7,237 nucleotides of DNA, from NCBI GenBank assembly GCA_903886985.1, contig CAISOI010000807.1, positions 1 through 7,237 of the forward strand, written 5' to 3'. This document shows positions 1-6,241 of the stretch, piece after piece. Position 1 is the first letter of the stretch, and each line of letters opens with the position of its first letter. The position numbers were made by a program, and so were the translations under genes. The DNA comes from an uncultured Chthonomonas sp. (GTDB lineage: Bacteria > Armatimonadota > Chthonomonadetes > Chthonomonadales > CAJBBX01). The notes under the pieces are model-generated. The model made no database searches. It saw only the letters and a program-made list of their open reading frames with translations, and was not told where the DNA came from.

Positions 1-1
1 G

Positions 2-304
2 GCCCATTTTGACGGATTCGCAGAGGGCTACTTAAATGACGAGGGGGAATTCACGGTGCCTGGTCGCGCCCGGTTCTTGGATGATATTGCAGGATATATT
101 AGCTACTTAAATCGGGAACGCGACCGACGTCAGTTCTCTCAGCCCATCATTGAAGAAGTACATGTCCCTATTATGCGCGATACTGCTGCCGCCGAACGAT
201 TTGATAAACGATGGACGCGTGCCTATTTAGACTCTGATATGTCCGACTTGAAGCAACAGGTTCTGGAAAATATGTCGGAACGATGTTGGCATTGGTGCCA
301 CTAA
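2..304 (+). CDS. Unrecognised 3' reading frame, open at the left edge; possibly the upstream part of the broken GH172 gene
   Basis: This frame is open from the first bases of the window to a TAA at 302-304 (about 100 codons), so the gene starts outside. The two other plus frames carry stops in the first 240 bases, which supports real coding here. The protein is charged and mostly soluble-looking (motifs HFDGFAEGY, TVPGRARFLDDI, IIEEVHVPIMRD). I do not recognise a family from these residues. From about base 238 the same DNA encodes clear GH172 sequence in another frame, so the last 20 or so residues are probably an out-of-frame read. Just before that point the segment RFDKRWTRA resembles in spacing the F-x-A-x-W-R-R element that precedes the core of DUF2961 proteins. 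This would make it the upstream half of one frameshifted gene. The alternative is an unrelated gene joined by deletion or by misassembly. Confidence is in coding, not function. Confidence 0.4.
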   Translation, partial: AHFDGFAEGYLNDEGEFTVPGRARFLDDIAGYISYLNRERDRRQFSQPIIEEVHVPIMRDTAAAERFDKRWTRAYLDSDMSDLKQQVLENMSERCWHWCH

Positions 305-684
305 GTGGAAACTGGTGGGGCGAGGGCGAAGTCAAGTTCTTTATCGATGGGGATAAGGATCTGCCGACGATCGCAGGGACAGGTACAGAAGATTATTTCG
401 GATCAGCCTGGGGAATAGGTCAGTTTAACACACCGTATCACGGCGCGCCTACCGAGCGAAAGGGACTCGTTTCGATGTACCGTTGGCACATCCCTGATCC
501 AGTCCACTTCAAGAAAGAACTTCGTGTGACTATTCAGAACATCGGATATGGTCCAAACGGTCTATATGAACGGTCTGACGACATGTGTAGCACAGCTTAC
601 TGGTACCAAAAGGAGCCTCACAAGGACTTCCCCAAATTGCCAGATGTTAATCAAAGAGTCCCGCGCGCGCCCGTCATGAAATAA
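283..684 (+). CDS. C-terminal fragment of a DUF2961 / GH172-family glycoside hydrolase, 5' end broken
   Basis: The 133 codons from ATG 283 carry the hallmark core of DUF2961, now CAZy family GH172 (difructose-anhydride and arabinan-type glycosidases). WWGEGEVKFF lies at residues 11-20, GTGTEDYFG at 32-40, then YRWHIPDP, and an AYWYQKEPH tail that is the normal family end. The glutamates of WGEGE and GTED lie about 20-22 residues apart, as expected for the two catalytic glutamates of GH172. Family sequence continues upstream of the ATG (YVRLEATGSGKYVGT, from 238), directly behind an in-frame TGA at 235-237, with no start codon between and no good ribosome binding site for 283. The usual enzyme is well over 300 residues, so this is the downstream part of a split gene, not a complete one. 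Without the N-terminal half an active enzyme is unlikely. It converges on the minus-strand gene, with 4 nt between the stop codons. Family identity is very sure; whether the break is biological or an assembly error is open. Confidence 0.82.
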   Translation: MLALVPLSGNWWGEGEVKFFIDGDKDLPTIAGTGTEDYFGSAWGIGQFNTPYHGAPTERKGLVSMYRWHIPDPVHFKKELRVTIQNIGYGPNGLYERSDDMCSTAYWYQKEPHKDFPKLPDVNQRVPRAPVMK

Positions 685-688
685 GTGA

Positions 689-2173
689 CTAGTTCACGGG
701 ACCAGTATGACTAACAAATGCTAGTTTCTTTGAATCAGGAGACCAAGAAGGGACATTGATAGTCCCCTGTCCACCATAAAGATAGGCGATTACCTTTGGT
801 TCTCCACCTGAGACTCGCATAAACCGCAGATAAACGTGCTTGTAGTACGGATGGTCTGTCGGGGATATTTCATGACCAAATGTGATAAATGCTATCCATT
901 TACCATCCGGAGAGATGTGTGGAAACCAATTGTTAAAGGCGTCATTTGTCAACTGAGTCTGCTCTGATCCGTCCACTTTCATCCGATAGAGCTGCATGGT
1001 TCCAGACCTTGAACTGTTGAAGTAGATATGTTTTCCGTCGGGTGAAAATTCCGAACCATCATTTAAACCGGGGGCAGTCGTAAGCCGGGTTTCCGTTCCG
1101 CCGGAGGCCGGGATCGTGAAGATGTCCATCGCCCCACTCCTACCGCCGGTATATGATAATAGTTTGCCGTCTGGGGACCAACCATGCAGATAGGAAGGTC
1201 CGTCAGTCGTGATTTGCTTTGGCTCTCCGCCTGTGATAGGCATTGTGTATATTAGTGATCCCTTTCCGATCTCCCTAGCGTTGTGACTGATGCCAATTTG
1301 TTTTCCATCTGCTGATAGTACGTGATCGTTGTTAAGGCGATCCGCTTTCCCTGTATTAATGGGTTCTGGTTTCCCAGTCCTCAGCGGAAATCGATACAGC
1401 TTGCCTCCACTGTTGTAAATCAGGAACTTGCCATCATGGGTCCAGTTCGGTGCCTCAATATTCTTTTCGGTTTCAAATATGATCTTAGCTTGACCCGATC
1501 CGACATCAAGTATTTCTAGCTTACTGCCGAGATAATCCTTGTAGGGTACAAAATCTGGTTTTGCTGGTACTACAATTCGAACATTGCTAAAGGTCGCGCG
1601 CTCTACGACATCGGGATTATGAGACGTAATAAAAATTCCAGCGTAAACGCGATCTCCCAGATCGATTCCGGAAAGTGTCTCTTCTTGAAAGACTTCACCA
1701 AAATGAGCCACGCGCATGTGGAATACGCCGCCGACACGGGATAGTTCAACGATGTCAGGAGCCTTCATCATCGACTTCTGCTCTTCTGTGTTTGCATGGG
1801 CAACTTTACGAAATTGCATTGAGGTGAGGCCATCGCCATGAACGGCGGCATCAACATATGGTGAATCGGTGCTTTGATCCTTTCTGATCATCAATCCGAT
1901 CTTTCGGTGGGCGTCAACCCCTTCACCTTCAAAAGAAACTTGCGCGCGCAGTATGAAGTCTCCTTGGAGTTGCTTCCAGGCAAAGTGGAATTCATCGTGT
2001 GCAAACCACATGTTGGTGCCACTACCGCCTATACGATATTCTTGACTATCTTTCGAATACAAAATAGAGCCGGCATTTAACACGGGGCCGACGTCGCCGT
2101 GACTTTCGAATATGCCCACTGGTCCATTATGCAAATTACTCATTACCATCAACCCCGCCAAAACTTTCCACAT
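689..2173 (-). CDS. TolB-like PD40 beta-propeller protein with N-terminal concanavalin-like (DUF1349-type) domain
   Basis: This 494-residue protein has two parts. Residues about 20-202 form a beta-sandwich of the DUF1349/concanavalin-like type (HGDVG, GSGTNMWFAHDEFHFAW, RKIGLMIRKD, DAAVHGDGLTSMQF, SHNPDVVERATFSNVRI). Residues about 215-494 form a propeller of TolB/PD40 repeats, seen as recurring APNWTHDGK, LHGWSPDGK, SEFSPDGK, PHISPDGK and PSWSPDSKK blades. The whole arrangement matches a full-length family often auto-named 'biopolymer transporter TolR' or TolB-like protein; no transporter features are present and the true role is unknown. The leader (MWKVLAGLMVMSN) is short and a weak export signal, although relatives are usually exported. 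ATG 2173 is preceded by GGAG (2180-2183) with a 6-nt spacer. It lies 24 nt behind the hydrolase gene and is almost certainly co-transcribed with it. A glycan- or cell-surface-binding role is inference from domain type and neighbours. Confidence 0.88.
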   Translation of the reverse strand: MWKVLAGLMVMSNLHNGPVGIFESHGDVGPVLNAGSILYSKDSQEYRIGGSGTNMWFAHDEFHFAWKQLQGDFILRAQVSFEGEGVDAHRKIGLMIRKDQSTDSPYVDAAVHGDGLTSMQFRKVAHANTEEQKSMMKAPDIVELSRVGGVFHMRVAHFGEVFQEETLSGIDLGDRVYAGIFITSHNPDVVERATFSNVRIVVPAKPDFVPYKDYLGSKLEILDVGSGQAKIIFETEKNIEAPNWTHDGKFLIYNSGGKLYRFPLRTGKPEPINTGKADRLNNDHVLSADGKQIGISHNAREIGKGSLIYTMPITGGEPKQITTDGPSYLHGWSPDGKLLSYTGGRSGAMDIFTIPASGGTETRLTTAPGLNDGSEFSPDGKHIYFNSSRSGTMQLYRMKVDGSEQTQLTNDAFNNWFPHISPDGKWIAFITFGHEISPTDHPYYKHVYLRFMRVSGGEPKVIAYLYGGQGTINVPSWSPDSKKLAFVSHTGPVN

Positions 2174-2197
2174 TGAAGTCTCCGATTTCCTTGCATT

Positions 2198-3304
2198 CTA
2201 CAGATGTTTAGAGAGCCATTCCCAGGCAGTCGTATCGTGAAATTCATGCCCACCGTCGAATACAACGAACCGAAATTTACTTGGGACATTGAGTTTGCCG
2301 TAAAATTCAGATGATTTCGGGGCAATACGCTTGCCCATTTCTCTATGGCTGGCATTGTCGGTAGCACCCGCCTGTATCTCCAATGCTCGAGGACATATCA
2401 ATGCGACTATACTATCATCTTTGAACAGTGTAAATCGATCGGTGAATCGGAAATCGGAAGGCACCCCATTTTCATCTTGCTCATAACGCCCTTCCTGAAC
2501 ACCGTAGTAGCAACTTGATACAGAGGCTTTAATTCGGGTTTCTAAGGCAGCGGTAACCAGCGTGTAATAGCCGCCATAAGATAAACCGACCATTCCAATA
2601 CGCTTGGGATCAACTTCTGGGCGTTTCACCAGCACATCCAGTGCGCGGCTGATCTTGTATATCTCAACTGCAGTTAGGCTCGTGCCGATTAACCGCATTC
2701 TCTCGTCGATGCGGTTCCGAATGTCTCGCGGATACCCTTCTGCAAAGAACAAATGTGTGGGAGCGAATACAACGTAGCCACGCTTAACGCCACCACGAAC
2801 CATATCGTGATAATTTGATCCACCATGAAAAAGCGCGACTTCCGGAGTGCCGCCGCCGCCATGCATCGATATAACCAGAGGTGCCTTGCCCTTTAAGTTT
2901 TTCGGAACAATATAGATTCCCAGAGACTCGACTTCAGGCAGAACTGGAATATGTGCTCGGTAGTATGTGCCAATAGCATCCTCACCAATCTTGTCAAACC
3001 GAGCATTTCCCTGATCAACTTTGCCTGCTGGCGGATAGCCAATGCTAGCAGCGAACGCCTTTCGGTAGGAAACAACAGACCTCTCATATGCTGCAACACT
3101 CGAATAATTTGGAACTAGGAGCTTGCTCAGACGAGTTTCATCAATCTTTTGGGATTTGATATACTTGTCTAACTCATCAACCTGTTTGGTTCGGTTCGTG
3201 TCCGAGGACTTTACTTCTTCCTCGTAGTAAGTTTGCCCATAAACCGTTGTCGCAGCCAAACTTAAACCTACCGCAACCAGAACAGATAACCCCAAATATT
3301 TCAC
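2198..3304 (-). CDS. Exported alpha/beta-hydrolase (acetyl-xylan-esterase / dienelactone-hydrolase-like)
   Basis: With the GTG start at 3304 the protein is 368 residues and begins with a textbook Sec signal peptide (MKYLGLSVLVAVGLSLAATT, cleavage near VYGQ at 21-24). The alpha/beta-hydrolase elements are in order: oxyanion loop HGGGG at 148-152, nucleophile elbow GLSYGG at 240-245 (Ser242), candidate acid Asp316 in GATDNAS, and catalytic His353 in DGGHEFHD. The pattern RALDVLVKRPEVDPKRIGMVG before the nucleophile is typical of acetyl-xylan-esterase-like and dienelactone-hydrolase-like secreted esterases; the GCSxxG signature of CE15 glucuronoyl esterases is absent. The reading frame extends to an ATG at 3349, but that start would bury the signal peptide behind 15 charged residues and has no good ribosome binding site, while GTG 3304 has one at ideal distance. 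It leads a two-gene unit with the PD40 protein and is divergent from the deacetylase gene. The ester substrate cannot be told from sequence. Confidence 0.9.
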   Translation of the reverse strand: MKYLGLSVLVAVGLSLAATTVYGQTYYEEEVKSSDTNRTKQVDELDKYIKSQKIDETRLSKLLVPNYSSVAAYERSVVSYRKAFAASIGYPPAGKVDQGNARFDKIGEDAIGTYYRAHIPVLPEVESLGIYIVPKNLKGKAPLVISMHGGGGTPEVALFHGGSNYHDMVRGGVKRGYVVFAPTHLFFAEGYPRDIRNRIDERMRLIGTSLTAVEIYKISRALDVLVKRPEVDPKRIGMVGLSYGGYYTLVTAALETRIKASVSSCYYGVQEGRYEQDENGVPSDFRFTDRFTLFKDDSIVALICPRALEIQAGATDNASHREMGKRIAPKSSEFYGKLNVPSKFRFVVFDGGHEFHDTTAWEWLSKHL

Positions 3305-3311
3305 TATTGTT

Positions 3312-3318
3312 CTTCTCC
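3312..3318 (-). promoter_or_regulatory. Ribosome binding site that decides the GTG start of the alpha/beta-hydrolase
   Basis: On the minus strand this reads GGAGAAG, followed by a 7-nt spacer (AACAATA) and then GTG at 3304-3302. The GTG opens directly onto a signal peptide. The upstream in-frame ATG at 3349 has no comparable site, so the shorter form is preferred. Confidence 0.75.
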
Positions 3319-3432
3319 AGAATTCGATGTTGACTGTAGTTTCTCTCACGCTTTGTCATTTCCTGCTTGCGTTCAGTTTGACAACCGAGAAGGTATGCAA
3401 GCCCCTTGTGTTGAAAGAAAACGTATCGGTCA

Positions 3433-3438
3433 GGGAGG
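3433..3438 (+). promoter_or_regulatory. Ribosome binding site that decides the ATG 3446 start of the deacetylase
   Basis: GGGAGG is followed by a 7-nt spacer and ATG 3446, which opens directly onto a signal peptide. The longer in-frame ATG at 3353 would add 31 residues lacking any family resemblance and would hide the signal peptide. Confidence 0.8.
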
Positions 3439-3445
3439 ATTACTT

Positions 3446-4423
3446 ATGGCAAAATTTGCTTGGATCACAAAATCAATAGTTGCAGTTGGACTTTTAGTTA
3501 TTGCTTCTAATGCCTTTGCACAACGAGAAAAAACGTTGGCAGAAAGGCTGGGCTACAAAGCGACCGACAAACTACTCCTTATTCACGCGGACGATGTAGG
3601 ATTGTGTCATTCAGTCAATGTTGCAACAATCAGGGCAATGGAAAAAGGAGTTGTTACCTGCGCTAGTATTATGGTGCCTTGTCCATGGATGCCTGAGATT
3701 GCTGAATATTGCAGAAACCACCCTGAAGCTGATTTCGGCTTACACCTGACAATGACCAGCGAATGGCGAAACTATCGGTGGCCAACTGTCACTCCAATTC
3801 CGGAAGTGCCCGGGTTGATTGATAAAGACGGTTTCATTCATTCCGATGAGAACCAGACTGCCCAGTTTGCCTCGGCGGCAGAAGTGGAAAAGGAAATCAA
3901 AGCCCAGGTCGCACGTGCAGCGCATTTTGGAATTAAGCCTACACACGTAGATTCACATATGGGGACGTTATTCATTGGAAAGTTCTATCCTACGTATGTC
4001 CGAGTTGCCAAAGAAGTTGGATTTATGCCGATGATCCTTTTCCCAACCGTAGACAGAATCAAACAGGCTACAGAAGAATTCAAGTTTGATGCTCTTAAGT
4101 CTTACAAAGAACTCAAGAAACAAAACTATGTTTTCTTGGACTATCTTAAAGAAGGCGCTGAAGGCGATTCCCTTGAAACTCGTCGCGCCCACTATTACAA
4201 TGCATTCCGTAATCTGAAACCTGGTGTAACGGAATTCATTGTCCACCTAGCCCTTGATGACGACGAATTTAAGCATATTTCCGGTGCATGGCAATACAGA
4301 TATAACGAATATCTGATCATGACTGATCCAGAAACCAGAAAACTCATCGATAGCCTTGGAATCAAGTTGATCGGATACAAGGACCTTCGCAAGCTGGCAT
4401 GGAAAGCCGACACATCGAACTAA
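3446..4423 (+). CDS. ChbG/YdjC-type carbohydrate deacetylase with signal peptide
   Basis: The 325-residue protein begins with a clear Sec signal peptide (MAKFAWITKSIVAVGLLVIA, cleavage after AFAQ at about 26). The mature part is a YdjC/ChbG/HpnK-family polysaccharide deacetylase, a metal-dependent TIM-barrel-like enzyme that removes acetyl groups from amino sugars. Visible motifs are HADD at 47-50 (catalytic and metal Asp), GLHLT at 98-102 (metal His100), and HVDSHMG at 167-173 (metal His). Also present are SIMVPCPW, typical of this subgroup, and IVHLA near 265. All expected metal and catalytic positions are kept, so it should be active. E. coli ChbG acts in the cytoplasm on chitobiose phosphate; an exported form would act on external or periplasmic glycans. 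The third motif has M where the classic enzymes have H (HxDSHH), which I believe is usual in this subgroup. It is first in the plus-strand unit, 47 nt before the esterase gene. Family is sure; the natural substrate is not. Confidence 0.9.
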   Translation: MAKFAWITKSIVAVGLLVIASNAFAQREKTLAERLGYKATDKLLLIHADDVGLCHSVNVATIRAMEKGVVTCASIMVPCPWMPEIAEYCRNHPEADFGLHLTMTSEWRNYRWPTVTPIPEVPGLIDKDGFIHSDENQTAQFASAAEVEKEIKAQVARAAHFGIKPTHVDSHMGTLFIGKFYPTYVRVAKEVGFMPMILFPTVDRIKQATEEFKFDALKSYKELKKQNYVFLDYLKEGAEGDSLETRRAHYYNAFRNLKPGVTEFIVHLALDDDEFKHISGAWQYRYNEYLIMTDPETRKLIDSLGIKLIGYKDLRKLAWKADTSN

Positions 4424-4457
4424 GCCTTGCTTTGAGCACAACATTTAGTACCCCAAA

Positions 4458-4463
4458 AAGGAA
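4458..4463 (+). promoter_or_regulatory. Ribosome binding site that decides the TTG start of the esterase-propeller gene
   Basis: AAGGAA is followed by a 7-nt spacer (TTCCAAT) and a TTG at 4471 that opens directly onto a signal peptide. The longer in-frame ATG at 4399 would overlap the end of the deacetylase gene and put 24 unrelated residues before the signal peptide. Confidence 0.75.
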
Positions 4464-4470
4464 TTCCAAT

Positions 4471-6216
4471 TTGAAGATCGCTTCAAGAGTCATAACCGCC
4501 CTGATGGTCGCAACGATTTTATCTCCTGCTATGGCACAGGATAACTATAAGCTTGGTCCGGATTCACAGCCCAATCCTAACGTACCGCACGGTGAAGTGA
4601 CACACTTTACATTTGGAAATTCGCATGTGTTTCCAGGCACTACACGTGATTACTGGGTGTATGTCCCGAAACAATACACGTCTAGTAAACCGGCATGCGT
4701 AATCGTATTTCAAGACGGTGGCGGCTATCAGAGTGCGACAGGTGGAGCTCGTGTGCCGGTAGTATTCGACAATTTGATTGCAAAAGGCGAGATGCCGATA
4801 ACCATAGCTATAATGGTCAATCCGGGTGTTGTTCCGGCAGCGAACGTGAACGCATTACCGCGCTATAATCGCAGTTTTGAATATGACAGTGTCAGCGGTG
4901 AATATGCACGGTTCCTTGAAGAAGAGTTGCTACCTGAAGTTGGCAAAAAGTGGAATCTAACAAATGACCCTAATGGGAGAGCACTGGCCGGTGGCAGTTC
5001 AGGCGGAAGCTGCGCCTTCTTTGCAGCATGGAATCGACCCGATTTGTTCCGTCGTGTTTACAGTATGGTAGGCAGTTTCACTAGCCTTAGGGGTGGACAG
5101 ACTTTTCCTGACCTTATCCGTAAAATGGAGCCAAAACCTATTCGCGTATTTCTGCAGGATGGTTCCAACGATCAAGATATTTATGCTGGAAGTTGGCCCA
5201 TTGCTAATATGGACATGGCAGCCGCTCTAAAGTACGCGAAGTATGATGTCAAATTTGAGATGGGAACTGGATATCATAGCGGCGTGCATGGTGCTGCGAT
5301 TCTTCCTGATGCAATGCGTTGGCTATGGCGGGACTACCCAAAACCCATTTCTGCCACGGATTCAAATGGACAGCCGGTACTTACTATCCTTGCAAAGGGA
5401 GAAACATGGCGCGAGGTCAGCAAAAACACTTATAATGCTGTCTCCATGGCGACCAACTCAGCAGGTGAAGTGTTTTTTTACGATCCTGCCGCTAAAGCAT
5501 TCTTCAAGATTGATACGCGTGGAGTGATTTCGACTTTCAAGAACAGAGTTCCCGGTGTTGCTGGTATCGCATTCGGACCAGACGGGAAGCTTTACGCCAC
5601 ACAACCAGGAACCAAACGGATTTTGTCCTATGACGTTTATGGCGCAGAAGAAGTTCTAGAGCATGACATTCGAGCGGACATTATAGCTATTAATCGATTA
5701 GGAAATGTGTATGTCGCTGATTCAAATGGCGGACTAATCTGGAGTCTGGGTGGCGGTAACAAGAAAGTGCTTTTGGACAGGGACGTGACTAATTTGTCCG
5801 GACTGCAATTCACACCCGATCAAACGCTTCTCATAGCTATTAAGGCATTGCCAGGGAATATGGCCATCTCATATCAAGTTGCAAACGATGGAACACTTCG
5901 GTTCAAGCAGCCGTATTTTGATCTGCACGTCGCCTACGATTCCCCTGTTGCGTCAGCAATCGGCTCTGTTGTCGACACAAATGGTTGGTTGTATGTCACT
6001 ACCAACCTTGGAGTGCAAGTCCTTGATCAAGCCAGTCGCGTAAACGGAATTATTGAAAATCCTACTCGAAGTGAAACCCGTCTATTAGCATGGGGCGGTG
6101 CGAAAATGGATACGTTGTACACATTTTCTCAAGGTAAGATTTACGCTCGCACCACCAAAGCTAAGGGCGTTCAGAGCCACGGAGTACCTATGAAACCGTC
6201 AAGTCCGCGCCTGTAA
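4471..6216 (+). CDS. Exported esterase (Fes / ferulate-esterase-like) fused to SMP-30/gluconolactonase-like propeller
   Basis: With the TTG start the protein has 581 residues and a signal peptide (MKIASRVITALMVATILSPA, cleavage after AMAQ). Residues about 40-290 are an alpha/beta-hydrolase of the putative-esterase (enterochelin/ferulate esterase) type. FQDGGGYQ lies at 80-87, nucleophile elbow GGSSGG at 174-179 (Ser177), FLQDGSNDQD around Asp230/234, and GYHSGVHG at 267-274 (candidate His269), then AILPDAMRWLWRDYP. Residues about 303-570 form an SMP-30/gluconolactonase-type six-bladed propeller (AFGPDGKLYATQ, GNVYVADSNG, FTPDQTLL, DTNGWLYVT, GGAKMDTLY). The same two-domain order is known from environmental bacteria. 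The esterase half looks intact. In the propeller the three metal-ligand positions of SMP-30 (Glu, Asn, Asp) read by manual alignment as Val324, Ser443 and Ile497, so lactonase activity is doubtful and the domain may only bind. It is the second gene of the plus-strand unit, 25 nt before the next gene. Confidence 0.9.
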   Translation: MKIASRVITALMVATILSPAMAQDNYKLGPDSQPNPNVPHGEVTHFTFGNSHVFPGTTRDYWVYVPKQYTSSKPACVIVFQDGGGYQSATGGARVPVVFDNLIAKGEMPITIAIMVNPGVVPAANVNALPRYNRSFEYDSVSGEYARFLEEELLPEVGKKWNLTNDPNGRALAGGSSGGSCAFFAAWNRPDLFRRVYSMVGSFTSLRGGQTFPDLIRKMEPKPIRVFLQDGSNDQDIYAGSWPIANMDMAAALKYAKYDVKFEMGTGYHSGVHGAAILPDAMRWLWRDYPKPISATDSNGQPVLTILAKGETWREVSKNTYNAVSMATNSAGEVFFYDPAAKAFFKIDTRGVISTFKNRVPGVAGIAFGPDGKLYATQPGTKRILSYDVYGAEEVLEHDIRADIIAINRLGNVYVADSNGGLIWSLGGGNKKVLLDRDVTNLSGLQFTPDQTLLIAIKALPGNMAISYQVANDGTLRFKQPYFDLHVAYDSPVASAIGSVVDTNGWLYVTTNLGVQVLDQASRVNGIIENPTRSETRLLAWGGAKMDTLYTFSQGKIYARTTKAKGVQSHGVPMKPSSPRL

Positions 6217-6241
6217 TAATTTAGAATGACTTGGAGTCTCA

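Larger units (their letters stand above)
3305..3445. promoter_or_regulatory. Divergent intergenic region holding promoters for both operons
   Basis: With the corrected starts, 141 nt separate the minus-strand hydrolase/PD40 unit from the plus-strand deacetylase unit, so promoters for both directions should lie here. A perfect TTGACA occurs on the plus strand at 3378-3383, but no good -10 box stands 16-18 nt downstream, so I do not call a sigma-70 promoter. I see no convincing palindromic operator or riboswitch-like fold. Promoter presence is inferred from gene arrangement alone; divergent sharing suggests the two units may be co-regulated. Confidence 0.5.

Noticed and set aside
283..285. ATG 283 as the true start of a small complete gene.
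   Set aside because: Family-specific residues are encoded upstream of it (from 238) and there is no good ribosome binding site; the frame is the tail of a larger broken gene.
1322..2080. Plus-strand open frames opposite the PD40 protein gene.
   Set aside because: Antisense shadows of a protein with strong repeated motifs; no independent evidence of coding.
2174..2200. The hydrolase stop (2198-2200) is in the same frame as the PD40 gene start, so readthrough would make a hydrolase-PD40 fusion.
   Set aside because: The PD40 gene has its own GGAG ribosome binding site and ATG, and both proteins are full length for their families, so a shared frame is most likely chance.
3378..3383. Perfect TTGACA as a -35 box for the deacetylase operon.
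   Set aside because: No acceptable -10 sequence 16-18 nt downstream (the region reads GCCCCTTG-like), so a sigma-70 promoter is not supported.
4195..4444. Minus-strand open frames opposite the end of the deacetylase gene.
   Set aside because: They are antisense to well-supported coding sequence, have no family resemblance or ribosome binding sites, and are explained by codon composition.
4460..4467. Palindrome GGAATTCC before the TTG start as an operator.
   Set aside because: It is only 8 nt, coincides with the ribosome binding site and has no second copy nearby.
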